64,000 nucleotides of DNA from Antennarius striatus (taxonomy: Eukaryota; Chordata; Actinopteri; Lophiiformes; Antennariidae), in assembly GCF_040054535.1 (NCBI RefSeq), contig NC_090778.1, forward strand, positions 12,121,501 through 12,185,500, given 5' to 3'. Within the stretch, counting starts at the first letter, position 1, and each line of letters opens with the position of its first letter. Both the position numbers and the translations under genes were made by a program. This document shows positions 36,157 through 49,989 of this stretch, one piece after another. The notes below the pieces were generated by a model. That model saw only the letters and a program-made list of their open reading frames with translations. It did not search any database and was not told the origin of the DNA.

Positions 36157-39100
36157 GGTGTTTGTCAGGGAAACAATCTCCTTCGATTTGAAAAAAAAAG
36201 AAAAAAAGGCATGAACTAAGTTGAACTCTTTACGGTATGACTCATTATGTAATTTCCCTTGTTAGAGTATGGTGAAAAGAAAAGGTAAAATGGCTGTAAT
36301 TGTTTTTAATAACTGGTATAAATTCTAAGCTACCCTTGAAATCCACATATCTAAAGTAAGAACAGAATTCTGATCCTTCCTTTCCTGCTACTTCCTGAAC
36401 ATTTTTAACCAATCAGATTCTAACCCTGTTATGTAATGTGGGTGAGAGAAAAGAGGAAGTGGTGTCTGAACTCGGGTGCTTGTTCAAGACCGCAAGAAGT
36501 GTGTTGTGTTTTTAGAGATACCATTATTCTATTTAATGATACATAAGCTTGTGTGTTTGTATTCAAAATATAAGTTGACAATCGTCAATAGGCAAATTTT
36601 AAGAGTTGTGAAAGTTATTATATTTGCTGTACGTTACATTGTGACAACAGATATTGAATGGATTCAAATTAATGTTTAATACAACCTAAACACGTTCTGG
36701 ATTTGCAGACTCATCATGTAGCAAGAACAGTGGGTCAAATACTTTGATTACTGTGATTTTTTAAATCAGAGTAGCATGCTTAACTGAGATGTTGAGTGGA
36801 ATTATTTTAATAATATAAATGTAATGTATGTAATCAACTTAAAGGAAATTGTGAGAAATTGCTAGAAATTGTAATCCTGTAAAATATAATTAGTTTACTG
36901 AATCTCCGTGCTAACATCATGAGCATGTTAGCCGATTGAGCTAACTCTTTCTCATAGTGTCAGTAGCACGACTGCAGTCTGTGAGTCTTGAATTTACCAA
37001 TAAAAGGAAGCAGCTGATTTCAAAAACTGGCTGAGGTCAGAGGGGTCGGCTCAGTGTGAATATTTGGAGGTGGGGGCTGGGTTGTCCTCCATGCCTTCAG
37101 CAGCGAGTAGCGTTGAGGCTGCGTTACTCTTGGGAAATGTCACATCCAACTACTTGGGTGTTTAAATCTTAACTGGGTACTTTGTCCCCCTCATTAACAT
37201 GGTAGATTCATTTTGACGTAGGCTTTAGGAACTCCTGGAAAAACAAAAAGAATTTGAATCTGAATTCAGTGCCCTGTCAGTGGCCATTCAGAGTTTGTAA
37301 GTATACTGCATTGTTCTCAGGTCTGCAGTCGTGACACATAGGGTGGGGGAGAAACTATGTTTATTAAGATATTGTGTACAAAATGCTGGAAGTATTGAGT
37401 CTAATTTTGTATTTAAATTTCTTTCTACATTCCTACTGCTTTCCTGACTGTCTTTCCACCACAGGGTAAGGGTTACAGCATTTTGCTTTTTGAAGTAGAT
37501 ATTTGCATAATCAGATTAGGATGTTTGATTGTCAGTGGGCTCCCCCATCAGAGGGTGCTCCAGAGGAAAGAGGGTGCTGTCCATCTCAACAATGGGGGAC
37601 TCCCCTCCTCTCTCACCCTCCAACCGGCCTGCACCTGCATCCCACCCACCCTTCAGTCTGCAGGTCGGGACCGATGGCAGTCCATGTTTGGACTTGGTGA
37701 GAGTGAGAGCAAAAGCAAAGAGGGAGGGAGGATTGAGTGCATGACGGGAATGGGAGGGATAGGGGTTGAGCTGAGATATTTAAACATGCAGAGTGTGAAT
37801 TGGCTTTAAGGGGATAAAGAGCTCAGGGCCTATCGGTTGGCACCCAACTCCAGAAATTCTTTTTCATGGGCGCCTCAGCTGGGAGAGTGAGGGGCTGCCT
37901 GCACTGATCTGGGCCATTGTGATAGCAGATTCAGACAGTGTGCTAGACGCTGATAAGGAAATGTGCTCTCAATAGACGATTACCCTCTTACTCGGGAGGG
38001 AATAGTCAATCAGGCAAATATATTTGGTGGAGGGAATGAGAAATGTACAGATTTGTTATTATTTTAAATGCAGAGTTTCTCAATCCTGATGGAACGTTGG
38101 GGTCAGAGTAATGTTTATTCTGTGATTGGATGATTTCTGCAAATAACGTATATCAGCAAAATGCATTTCACACTCTGACAGCATGTATGTCATATGTATC
38201 CCTACTTGGTTCCAGATGATGAATGAATAATTGAACACAAGGGTGTGAACATAACATACTTTGTACGGTTGTGATATTAAATCTCATTTTATTTTAGTTA
38301 GCCATGAAATTGCACAATTCACCATGTAATTACACAAGAGGTAAACACCTCTCACAGTGTTTTGGCAGAGATCGACTACTATACAGCTGTTTTCTGTGCG
38401 TCGGTACAATATGATTTATAGCGTATTTTTTCAGGATTACAAAGAGTCACCTGTCAGTTCCCACAGGCCTCCAGTCAGTGTGTCCAGCTGCCCTCTGCTC
38501 CATTTACACACCATTACCCACAAGCCCCTTTTACACAGCATCACCTTTTACACAGAGTTTAACAGCCAGTGTGAAAGCAGCCAAAACCATCTCAGTGTTT
38601 ACTCTACGGCTTAGTTTGTTGCAGCTTTTTGTCTGGAATTGGGGCACATTTTCTACTGTCACAATAGACAAGGCATATAAATGTCAAACCTCGGTTTAAA
38701 TGTAAACATGACTGATAATATTGCAACAAGAAATGAAATAAACAGCTCCTTAAATGATGAGGTAAAAAAAATTAACAGGCAAAAAATTGGAAATGAACAA
38801 TATTTATATGAACGATATTTATCAAACAAATGCCAAATGTTTGCTCTTTGCAGGTTCCTCAGTGTGAGCATCTGTGTCTGTTTATATACACTGTGAGTGT
38901 GAACAGTTTTTGTCTTTCAGTATATTGGTCATACAAAATTACAAATGTGAATAATTAATTTTGGACCATGGGTGATTGCTATTATTTTACATTTTATAGA
39001 CTAAGCAATTACTCAATTAAATTAATAAAAAATACAAGGATTAGTTAATAAAAAATACAGGAATCAATTTCTTGGGTGTGTTATATTTCTTGTCTCATTT

Positions 39101-40678
39101 TTTGCCTTTATATTTTATAGTTATGACTTTGGTGCTACTAGATACCATGTGCAGCAACAAAGTGACCGTTTCCTTTGCAAAGCTCCATCTGCACGTTGGT
39201 CAAGCGGACTTAGAGTAACCTCAGACCCTGGGGTCACAAGTTAAGCTGTCACTTTCTAGTAGACCTCTGGTCAGTGGACAGAGTGCAGAGGTCAGCTTTG
39301 TGTCTGCGTGGTCATCTCAAGACTGTGTACAAACGTTTTTGGGCTTATCGAGCATGAATAAAGAGGCAACAGCCCTGCTCTTAACTTCAGGTCAGTTCCT
39401 GTGAAATAATTTCCTTAGTGTTTCAACAGTCCGCTCCAGTTCATGTTGGAATTGTGGTTTTTGCAGTTTGCGTTCAATGTAATCAACATTCAATCTTTTA
39501 TAGTAAGGAAATAATTTGGTATCTGTGCTAATGCATCTCTTAATCTCATGAAGGATTCAATTATTTTGTTGTTATGTTGTGGTTGTTATTTACTCCCGGT
39601 GCAATTTTACAAAAATTGTTTTTTTCATTTTGTCATTTCCTTTATGCATTACACTGGGGTTGATTTGAGTATATCTACTTTATTTTTATTTAAGTGGAAA
39701 TAAAGTATTTTAGATTATATCAATAAATAATAAATATTTCTTTGAAATTTAGTGGTGTAAAAGTATTTTTATGAAATGATGAGTAATACATATTTTCATA
39801 AACAAATAATTTATTAAATAAATAGTTCAAATAAATAACACTGTATAGTCATAAGCAAGCAAAATAACTTACAAAACTGATATAAGAAGATAATAAACAC
39901 AATCTTTGCAGAAGACAAAATATTCATAGTCTTTGGCTGTATGACATGCTTGTTTTACAAAACTTTATGAAATAGTTAAATGAAAACACATTTACGTGAA
40001 GTATCTAATCACTGAAAGAAGATTGTCTGTTTTATCAAAATTCCTCCCCCCAATCCTTAGTACCACAATTTCTAAATGAACAGAAACAAAGTGTAAAAGC
40101 AAGACAAACAGGAAAACCTCCAGAAATAAATATGTTCTGAAGTCCCATAACCTTGTTAAATGAAAAAAAAGAAGAAGAAAAAAGGTTAGATTTAGTCCTC
40201 AAGAAAGAAAAGCATGTCGATTTTCAAAAAGTGCCTTCGGCTATTTTGCAGAACTGGATGAGCCATTATCTATTCAAATGCAGTGCTGAATCTATTGCTT
40301 GGAATGAGAAATTCCTTAATCCTCTCCATTTTCCTCGTCAGCAAAAACAGCCCCTCATTGCAAAACTAAATTAGTCCCAGGGAACCGGAAATATTAACAT
40401 GGAGACTTAGAGTTAATATTTTACATCCAAAGTTTTAAACATCCTTTCAAAATGCAAATTAATTTTCACCTACAAATCATATTACAGCAGTGATCAGTGT
40501 GGAGGCGGATATTCAGCCATATTTGGAATCCACAAATACAAGAATCTACAGCTTTCGCAATCAAATATTTTTGTTACACATGGTGGCAAACTGCAGAGGC
40601 AATCAGTTTTTGAACCCATCAAAAATGTAAGAAACTCCACATAAGAGGTTGTATGTTTTATAATTTGTTACTGTGGTT
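36157..40678. other. Intergenic DNA between UGT array and tal2, no gene seen
   Basis: No exon recognised. The flank of copy B (36157-36300) lacks the promoter block shared by copies A, C and D. About 37440-38060 and 39120-39400 are less AT-rich and complex, and could be conserved regulatory elements of tal2. A motif at 37497-37520 recurs at 42714-42735. Confidence 0.4.
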
Positions 40679-41071
<393 letters not shown>

Positions 41072-41702
41072 TTAACAATGCTTTGATTGCAAAATGGCAA
41101 TCATGCACCACTTCCAAGTTTTTTGAATGTTAAATATTTACTTTTTTGTCATACATGAGAGAGAACTGGATGTTTTTGGATTTTGAACTCTCAAGTGAAC
41201 AAAACAAGATATCTGATGTCTCATTTGAGTATTTTTATTTTTATTATATACGTATTACAGATAAAGTAATTTCTCAAGCAAATAATCAAGAGATTTATCA
41301 ATAATGAAAATAATTTTGTGTCTCGGCAAAAAATGTCCACAGATATTCTCTCATTCTAGACAATCATCCTCTCCTCTTACCATATTTAATGTAATATAGT
41401 ACAATAAAATGTAAGCTGTTATTTGTCATAGATAATGAGTAATTATAATTGTATGTTAACACTAAATTATAGTGTATTATAAATAAATAATTAGTTACAG
41501 TATGTATGTTATCAAATGGTAATTATGGGTGTTACCTGTTATTAAATACATTTTTAATTGACTTTGTGGACAAAGGCTAAATAGAGACTGGTCTCCATAA
41601 ATATACAATATCACCTCACATTATGCACTTTTTTTTAATGAATTGTTTCAATGTTATCCAGACAAAAACAGAAATCTTTAAACATATAACGGATTTCTCA
41701 CC

Positions 41703-41940
41703 TGTATATGTGTTGAAATATCAGTTGCAGGGGCGTCCTTGTCAGGTCATCAGTTGTCCAGGACTCCGGTGTGAATGTCCATTCAGATGAGTCTTCTCAT
41801 GCTTACTCAGAGATCCTTATGTGTGAGGAAGGCAAGAGTGACAGACAAGAGTATGAAAAAGAGTATAAGGGAGGGAGGGATGGGGAGCAGGGAGAGAGGG
41901 TAAGACTGCGGCATGCTCGCATCTCACATTTTATAGCAGA
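41703..41940 (-). promoter_or_regulatory. Probable tal2 promoter and 5' UTR exon
   Basis: On the minus strand TATAAAA lies at 41935-41929, followed about 30 bp later by a pyrimidine-rich stretch suitable for initiation near 41900. About 200 nt further is the consensus donor at 41701. This gives a short non-coding exon and a 670-nt intron before the coding exon. The layout fits known tal2 genes; start site not proven. Confidence 0.5.
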
Positions 41941-42239
41941 GTGAACCCTATTGTGTGACGTGTGCTGTCGTGGAGCCTCTGGCATTGTGTGTGGTTGGTG
42001 TTTGAACACCACCTCCTCCTGATCCTTTGCAACCAAGGCAGGTGGCCTTGTGATGAAATTGTCCACACACCTTTGCTTTCTGTGACTGTCATAGATGTTT
42101 CTGTGGATTTGAAGGGATTCTGGGTCATTTTTGGTGGCTTTCAACCACTTTTTAAGTGACCATTTGTGCTGCTTCGATGATTCATTGCTCAATTAATCCT
42201 TACAGGTTTGCTCTATGGATGACAAACTGCCATTGAAGT

Positions 42240-43190
42240 GAAACTGAGACGTTCATCTCTCTGATCCTTCTCTCACTGCTGTAGATACTTGCTCTTTTCT
42301 TTTCTTTGACATTACACAGGGACAACCCACCTTATCCTCCACAGTGGAAAAGACCTTGATATCACTGGGTACTCTGCTATTGAATTCAGCCTGATTTGGC
42401 TACAAAAGCTAAAAATACCATATCCAGATTGACAGTCAAACAATATGGGTTTTGTTATGACTATGGTAATCTTGTTGAGCCATTCCATGGGGCCACACAT
42501 AAATTACAGAGGAAACAGGGTGAGCACAGCATCCTGACTCACCTCTCTCCAACCTCTCCTCACTCCTCTTTCTCCCCCTTCCCTGCCTCCCACTTTTAAC
42601 GTCCATTCAGATAATAAAACAAGTCTAGTTTAACCAATTGTCACTGTCCTTTTTACACCCTTCAAGTGTTGTTTCAAAGATGCAGCCTTCGATAAAAGTC
42701 CTTGTGTTAAGCAAGATTTACATAATCCGATTAGGGTCCGGGATTAGCCCTGGGCCTGGAGAACAGGCCCGATGGAGGCCATTTTCTGAATCGTCCATTC
42801 ATTGGCCCTCCTGCAAGTCCAAGAGGTTGCACCTGCAGGCCAGGCGCCCTTCTCTCTAGCTCCATCCAGTCTCTTCTGACTGCTGACACACTCGCTGAGG
42901 GAAATTTTCCCCAGTTGAAGAATCCACCTGAACGCTGAAGATGAAGAATATGCACAACAAGCTAAGGAACCAATTGTGGAATTTCTCCTATTAAACCAAG
43001 TCCCAGCATCTTGGTATGCCGGCATCCTGTGGGCCTCTATATGACAGAATGAGATGACTATCACTCTAGTTCCTCATACACAGCAGTGTGTGAGGAACTA
43101 TGGACATTTTCTAGACATATGACTGGTGCTGCAGATTTAACATGGGCCTGAAACAGTTATATAAAGTGCACCCTCATGCATTTGCGCATC
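42240..43190. other. tal2 upstream non-coding DNA
   Basis: No exon recognised. 42660-42960 is complex and moderately GC-rich, with a TTTACATAATCCGATTAGG motif at 42717-42735 (POU- and OTX-like). A fold-back with 10 + 4 paired bases and a 2-nt bulge lies at 43067-43100. Confidence 0.35.
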
Positions 43191-43515
43191 AAGACTCGCC
43201 ACTTCACCTCATCGCGGATTTTGGTAGGTAGTCATGTGATAGCGTACGCACATTCTATTGGTTGATGGCATACAGAAGTGCGCTCGGTTGCGTGAGTCTC
43301 GGACTTTCATGAGGCACAAAAGTGCTTTAAACAGTTGATAAGACGTGGGATGTAATACAGATAGAAGGTGGTTTAATATCAGTATGTGGAGAGTTCATGA
43401 ATGTTTAAATTACCGTATATAATAAGATAAATAGTTCATCGCTATATTACGGAATTCGTTATTCGCGTGTGGTTCTTGGAATGCATTAACCGCGAATAAT
43501 GAGGGCGCACTGTAA
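43190..43515 (+). repeat. Dispersed repeat, copy 3 of the 24870 family
   Basis: Ends 'ttaaccgcgaataatgaggg..cactgta' and shares its central blocks with 24870-25310. Confidence 0.65.
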
Positions 43516-43923
43516 TGGCTTTAGGGAAACAAATGGCTATTTAAATAATAACGGGTTATTATTTTTATAAGTTAAATGATAAATTATGAGGGGCAGCTAC
43601 TCAAGAGTTCCTTTTGTCTCCATTTTATATTATTGTATACTAAGAAGACTGAATTTCTAACTATAATTTGAATCAGAATCCAGATCAGATTTTTTGGCGA
43701 AGTTTTTTGCATACAAATAAGGAATATGATACTGGTTTAACTTTTCTCACAGAGTAATGGTGGTGTTGGTAATTTTAAGTTGTGAAAATAGGATAAAGAT
43801 AACATTAACAAAAGGTAAGCACAAAGGATTCTGCTACACCGACCAGAGAAGAGGAGATTGAAGAGATTTAGTCCAGAATGCTGAGGCTCTTGGCCATGAA
43901 CCATTTCTGGTCCTGGGTCAACA

Positions 43924-44019
43924 TCAAGGGCTCGACAAGACCTGTTTTTTTTTTTCAGTCTCGTGTGGCTTCATGCCTCTTGTTCCTCCCAGAAATTAAA
44001 ACAGAACAGAGCCTTTTAA
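43924..44019 (+). repeat. Direct repeat pair, left member
   Basis: About 95 bp ('tcaagggctcgacaagacctg' in parts, 'tggcttcatgcctcttgtt', 'cagaacagagcc') recur at 47643-47740 on the same strand with few differences. Confidence 0.85.
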
Positions 44020-44086
44020 CAACCTGTTTTGTGACAGATCCAAACCAGACAGTTATTGCTGTGCACAGGACAGGCTGAATGATGAC

Positions 44087-44200
44087 TGAATGACCAGCAG
44101 CTCCTGAGGCAGGCTGAACTTCCTGAGAAGTCACAGGACGGTATCACTGACATTTGTATCATCCACAAACTTCACAAGTTTCCAGTGGAGAATTTCAAAG
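44087..44200 (-). mobile_element. LINE RT fragment
   Basis: The minus strand reads KLVKFVDDTNVS, related to the YADD/FADD box region (KFADDTTV), then soon LRKFSLPQELL, related to the LRSFGLPQELL thumb of fish LINEs. An internal deletion joins the two. Confidence 0.5.
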
Positions 44201-46900
44201 GTAATGGTTATTTTTTTAGCCTTTTGAATTTCTAACAATTGTTTTTGTTCGTTTTGGTGAAAGATTGTTTAGCTTGGTCTTGAGAGTGTACTGTTGTTTT
44301 TTTAGGCAAAGCTTAGCAAATGGTGCATACACATCAATTGTTTGCTGGAGCGATGCTTGTTGCTATGTGGAAATTTGCATTCGTTGTTTGCATGGTAACA
44401 TCTTCCACCTATTTTTAAGAAAAGGGTAACATTTGGTGTTAAGCAAATTTTCTGTTAGCTGTGTGTATGTTTTATACATAATCGTACAAGTGTACTAGGT
44501 ATGATGCAAGATATATGTTTGGTTTTAATTAGTTTTTATATTTTGGTCAATTAATTTTTACTGCCCTAGTCAATCATTCAAAAAAAAAATTTTATCCATT
44601 AAATGAAAAAATACATAATCATTAATACACAATATTAAAGAAAATGCATCATTGTGCCTGAAAACATTTTTACTACTTACAGTACATTAACCACAACACT
44701 GCAGATGTAGACATCTGTGAGATGTTTGTTGACCAATTATTGAATCACAAATAGTGAATTGTTCTGACAAATTCTGGGTATAGTACATTTAATTTAAATG
44801 AGATTGTTTGTTTTTGCTTTTTAATACTGTAATAAAACAGTGAATCAGTGATTTCTTTTTTCTGTCCTGTTAAATAAATTTTTTTTAAAAATCATGGATT
44901 TAATGTCCAATTAACGGTCAAAATAAAGTTACTTTTAATCTGCCATATCTGTGCTTCCAAATTAATTTCAGAACAATTAATTAACAAGTAATTTGTCCAA
45001 AAATGTAATGGTTCAGAACATTTAGGGTGATAAAATCCAGTTAAATTCATTTTATCTGTAGCAGAAGAAAAATGGTAATACTATCTGTTTCATATAAAGG
45101 GAGGATATATTTATCACCTCTTACTTGTACGTTATTTTAAAGTGATCACTGTGTTTGCTTGATTTGGTGGAGGGAATCAATGTGATGTCACTGCTTTCAC
45201 CAATGGTTACACAAAGAGGCCTTATTCTTTATTGCCTTATCTGTTTAATGCTGCAGTTAGCTTTTGTGTCAAAAACGTTACTTCTGCTGAGAATGATTTT
45301 CATCAGGGATGCATAATTTTTCCTGTAATCCCTCCTGTAATTAAAGATAGCAGCCTTTTGACCTTTATGGCAGCATCCAGAGGAGGATCGAAACCCAAAA
45401 GGTGGGTTTTGTTTTAACAGTCTCTTAATTCCCACAGTAACTCTCCTTTCCCATTCAGTCCAGGGCTTCAGTGTGGTCAGGGGTAGTTACTGTACCATTA
45501 CACTGCTATTTACCTAGCCTACATATGTGAAAGGCTTTTGTCCCTGCGCCATTATAAAACAAACCATTTAGTCTGTCTCTTTGTTTGCTTCTTAGAAGGC
45601 TGAGGCCAAGGAGACAAGGGAGAGACATTAAAAAAAAACAAAAAAAACCTGGCAGCTTATTGATGGTGACTGGCCGGTACTGGCTGTAGCTGTCCAGAGG
45701 CAGAGAGACTTGGAATCAATGTCCCCGGGGGTCGTCTTTGTCTGGGGATCATTCCTGAGGGAACTGGATTCACTCTTCTGGCTCGTGAAGATAAGCACTC
45801 TCTCCACATGCTGAGAGACGATGATAAGGGGATTGCTTCACTAAATGAAAAAGAGAGAAAAATAGCCCCACCATTGGAGCTTCTAAAATGAAAGGCTTTA
45901 TCGTTTTAGCTGGGAAAGACCCCCAATCCCACTTCTCCAACCAATGAATTACAATTTGTTTTTCACAGGAGGAAAATCTGTTTGTATAGGAGAAAAAATG
46001 AAACATCAGCAAAACATACACAGTTGTAATCCCCAAATTTATACTTTATATTTAAATATCTTTATTTTAAATGTTTAAAACACTTTATTCAGGAATTAGT
46101 TATTATATTTTCTAAAGTCGATATGATACGCAATCATAGCGATTATAGTGCCTAACAGGACTTACATAATTTTTAAAACAAGTGATAATCACTGTAACAG
46201 CAATTCACATAAAGTATTATCGAAGTAAATTAATATTAAAATAGCAGTATTTTATATAGAGCATACTGTACAGTTTTCATTTTGATTAGTGTTCCATCAA
46301 CTACTTTACTGAATGTAACTTACTCTTGGTCATCATAAAAAGAGGTTATATAAGCTCAAGTGCATAAATCTTGTTTAAGATAAAATAAATGTCTAAAATT
46401 TAGATGCATTTACAAGCAAAAGAAACCTTATGGAGTAAAACCAGGAGCATTTAAACTTATTAGCTCATTTCATCTGAATGAACTCAAAAGCTAAACTTGA
46501 CATTTTTCTTTAACAACTGATGCTAAGAAGTTACAAATTCTAAGATATGGGTAATTTGTAATTTATTCTACGCAGAATATAAACTCAATTTGGACTCAAT
46601 ACATAATTTAGGTTCTCCCTTCATCTTGAGCTTTAAGGCTCAGGTGAAATTTTGGTTTGTGCAAGTGTTTTCTGTGATCACTATTGTCTTTTGAATGTTA
46701 ATTTTATGTCATCTATTGTCTTGTATGTGTATAACTATGCTGCTCCCTTCTTTGCAGGTCTCCCCTGTAAAAGGCATCTTGGAACTCAATGGAATTAGGT
46801 TAAAAAAAAAAAAAGGCTAAAAAGAACAAATGTACTACAGGAATTATTTTTCCTTTCAAACATAAAAACCTCAGTCTCTTTATTTCATGTTTGAGGTAGA
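44200..46900. other. AT-rich intergenic DNA with one complex stretch
   Basis: Mostly AT-rich with no exon. 45560-45860 is complex, with a GATGATAAGG GATA-type motif near 45820; it may be a conserved non-coding element. The minus frame 46036-45770 has no known domain. Confidence 0.3.
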
Positions 46901-47642
46901 AAAAGAGATGGATGGAGATGCACCACTATCCTTCATCTGCTGCAACAAAATCTTCAGCCTCCCTTCTCCTCTTCCTCTCTGTTTCGGTCCAACATTGGGA
47001 ACTTGGCTCTAATCGTTTTAGTCGATCCAGAGCAGGTGTGACGCTGGTTGTTGCTTTGACAATGTCATTTGAGCGTGACGTCTGTAGGAGGGCTCGCACT
47101 GATGAAGTTTGGTGTCTCTCTAGAATTATTTGCTGGTTGCTGAAAGGCAGAGGTGGAATAAAACACTGAATCAGCGTGAAGTGACTGCAAAACTTTGCAA
47201 GAGGCCTACATTCACCCATCAATACCTCTCTACCTCCCTCTAATGCTCAAACCCTGCCCCTGCAGCCAGAAAATGCCCTTCAAAGATCTCTTTTTCAATA
47301 ATTTTATTTAGGTGCAATACTCCATTTTGTCTGCTCAAAACTTAGGCCAGACTTTTTTTTAAATAGGATGTTGTTAAACTCTAGTGACACAACAGACGGT
47401 TGTGTGAAAAAATGTTTCTTTTCACAATTTCACAACTTGTTCCTCACAGACCTTGGATGCTGACAGCAGAACCTTTTAACTTATTTTGGATCCTACTGAA
47501 TTGCAGACACACTCCACCCTTTTAGCTTCCCAACATTGTAGTCCCTTATCCATATAACAAGGGGTTTTTTTGCATGGTAACCACACCTTTTGTTGAAGGA
47601 CAGACACACACAAAGAGTTTGCCTTGTGAGCAGCCATGGACA

Positions 47643-47740
47643 TTCAAGGGCTCGACAAGACCTGTTTTTTTCAGTCTCATGTGGCTTCATGCCTCTTGTT
47701 CCTCCCAGAAATTGACTTCCAACAGAACAGAGCCTTTTAA
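47643..47740 (+). repeat. Direct repeat pair, right member
   Basis: Matches 43924-44019 on the same strand. The copies differ mainly in poly-T length and a small indel near the 3' end ('ttgacttcc' present here). Confidence 0.85.
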
Positions 47741-48029
47741 ATAGCATGTTGGATTCTTGATCATTATCAGCCATTACCATACAATTTGCCATCCCTGCTG
47801 GCGTGAATGCTGCAACCATCTACTCCTGGTCCTGCTATATAGTCCATCGTCACGTTCTTCCGGCTGATAGTTGCCCATCTCTTATGACCAGCTACCAGTG
47901 ATCAGATTCTATTCACTTGGAGCCTCGTACTCTATTTTGGTCCTCAAAGTTCTATTTCTCATGATTTTTTCCCCTCCTGAAGATTAAAAACTATATTTTC
48001 TCTACTCAGAACCTAGTAAACTAGGGTTT

Positions 48030-48420
<391 letters not shown>

Positions 48421-48461
48421 TCCCCTAAACATTAAATGTCTCATTTAATAATTGGCCCATT

Positions 48462-48860
48462 TAGGGGCAGCAGTGGCTCAGCAGTAGAGAGGGTAGTCCT
48501 ATGATCCAAGATCGGCGGTTCGATTCCCGCACCCGCCCATCCACCCAGAGTGTGAGCTGACAGTGGGAGGTGTCACCTCCCCACCTCACCTCCCGAGCAC
48601 TGCCGAGGCGCTCTTGAGCAAGGCACCGTCCCCCTCTAAGAGTTGCTCATCTTGGGCTCCCTAGGAAGGAGCTGCCTGCCGCTCTACCTCTCTTTGCATG
48701 CTTACAGGCCCCCTTGTGTGTGTGGGTGTGTGTGTGTGTGCGCGCGCGCGTGCGCATGTGTGTGTGTGTTTTACAGGGCACTGTAAAACACACTAATATG
48801 CATGTATGCGTTTGATTGAAGAGTGTGCTCTCTTAATTTCCCTTCAGGGATTAGACAAAA
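48462..48860 (+). repeat. tRNA-derived SINE
   Basis: It has an A-box-like TGGCTCAGCAGTAGAG (48474-48489) and a perfect B box GGTTCGATTCC (48517-48527), the two internal RNA polymerase III promoter elements. The body has 'agcactgccgaggcgctcttgagcaaggcacc' (in parts). The 3' end 'aatttcccttcagggatta' is the LINE tail used for mobilisation. A TG/CG run (48717-48772) lies inside. Confidence 0.8.
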
Positions 48861-49084
48861 TTTAAAAAAACCATTTTTGCCTCCCTGCCTTTGGTCGTTT
48901 GAAGGGCGATGTATAGTCTGTTCACAACACTTTTCTGATTATCATTTGCCCCTCTATTGAGGCGAGCTGACTTAATCACAGGCTCCTTCTCCACTTCAGC
49001 CTTTAAAGGTCCCCTTTCAGAATTTGTTACTACCACCAAAATGTGCACTAGCGGAGAGTCTGCCCTTGCCAGCATCATAGGGTT

Positions 49085-49745
49085 CCATGATCAACATAGA
49101 GTAGAGTATAACTTTATTTATCCCTTAAGGAGGTTCCGTAAGTGAAATTAATTTCTCCTTCGCACACAGCAGAGTGAGTACACAAAACAGATAAAGCACA
49201 CAGAAAGCACCAGCACATAGAAAGTAGTACAACACCAAATTGAAAGAGTAATAAATAACCCATCAAGAATATATAAATAGAAAATCATAAATAGGCATAG
49301 AAATAAAAAAAATTAACAGGCCTAGTTAAGTATGGGTATAGTGAAGAGTCTTTGGCCTCTTGTTTGCAGCGTCTGACCTCTCTCTGTGCTTCTCTCATCT
49401 CCTCCTCATTCTTCATCCTGAAAGCCTTCTTTTTCCTGTTGAGGACATCCCTGACGTCCTGTGTTATCCACAGCTTGTTATTTGGATAGCACCAAACTGT
49501 CTTGGTGGGGGCGACCACATCTACACAGAAGTTGATATAGTCCGTGAGATGTGGTTCATCCCATCGATGTCCTCGCCATGTCCACCCAGCAGTACGTCCC
49601 AGACTGTGGTGTTGTAGCAGTCTCTGAGAGTCTCCTCTGCTTCAGGAGTCCATCTCCTGATGGTGCGTGTAGAGACTGCCTGTCTTTGGACCAGGGGGGT
49701 GTACTGGGTGTGGACGTACACCAGGTTGTGGTCTGAGTGTGTGTG
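49085..49745 (-). mobile_element. L2/CR1-like LINE, endonuclease end to linker, with 3' tail
   Basis: The minus-strand frame reads HSDHNLVYV near 49745 (the catalytic SDH of APE), then PLVQRQAV, RTIRRWTPEAEETLRDCYNT and, in the next frame, WCYPNNKLWITQDVRDVLNRKK down to about 49300. The tail 'ccttaagggataaataaagt' (minus strand) is at about 49107-49127. The RT domain is deleted. Confidence 0.75.
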
Positions 49746-49989
49746 GATGTGTGAATGTGCGCTGTCTCCTGCATGCTCACAAATATACACTTTGACAGTT
49801 GCAAAAACACAATTATTTGTCAGCATTCCCACTGATGATGAACTAACTTTTATAGTGACGAATACAGTGGCACCACAACTCTGACTGAAACCTTCAGTCA
49901 CAACCATCTTATTTGCCTCAATACAAAGATAATTCTTGCCCATTATTTGGGGATGTGCCATCATGTATGAATGTGATAGGGCACAAAAT

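Noticed and set aside
41803-42192. 129-codon open frame upstream of tal2
   Set aside because: It overlaps the probable promoter and 5' UTR, has low-complexity ends and no known domain.
48474-48527. A tRNA gene
   Set aside because: A and B boxes are present but the cloverleaf is not, and a SINE body with LINE tail follows.
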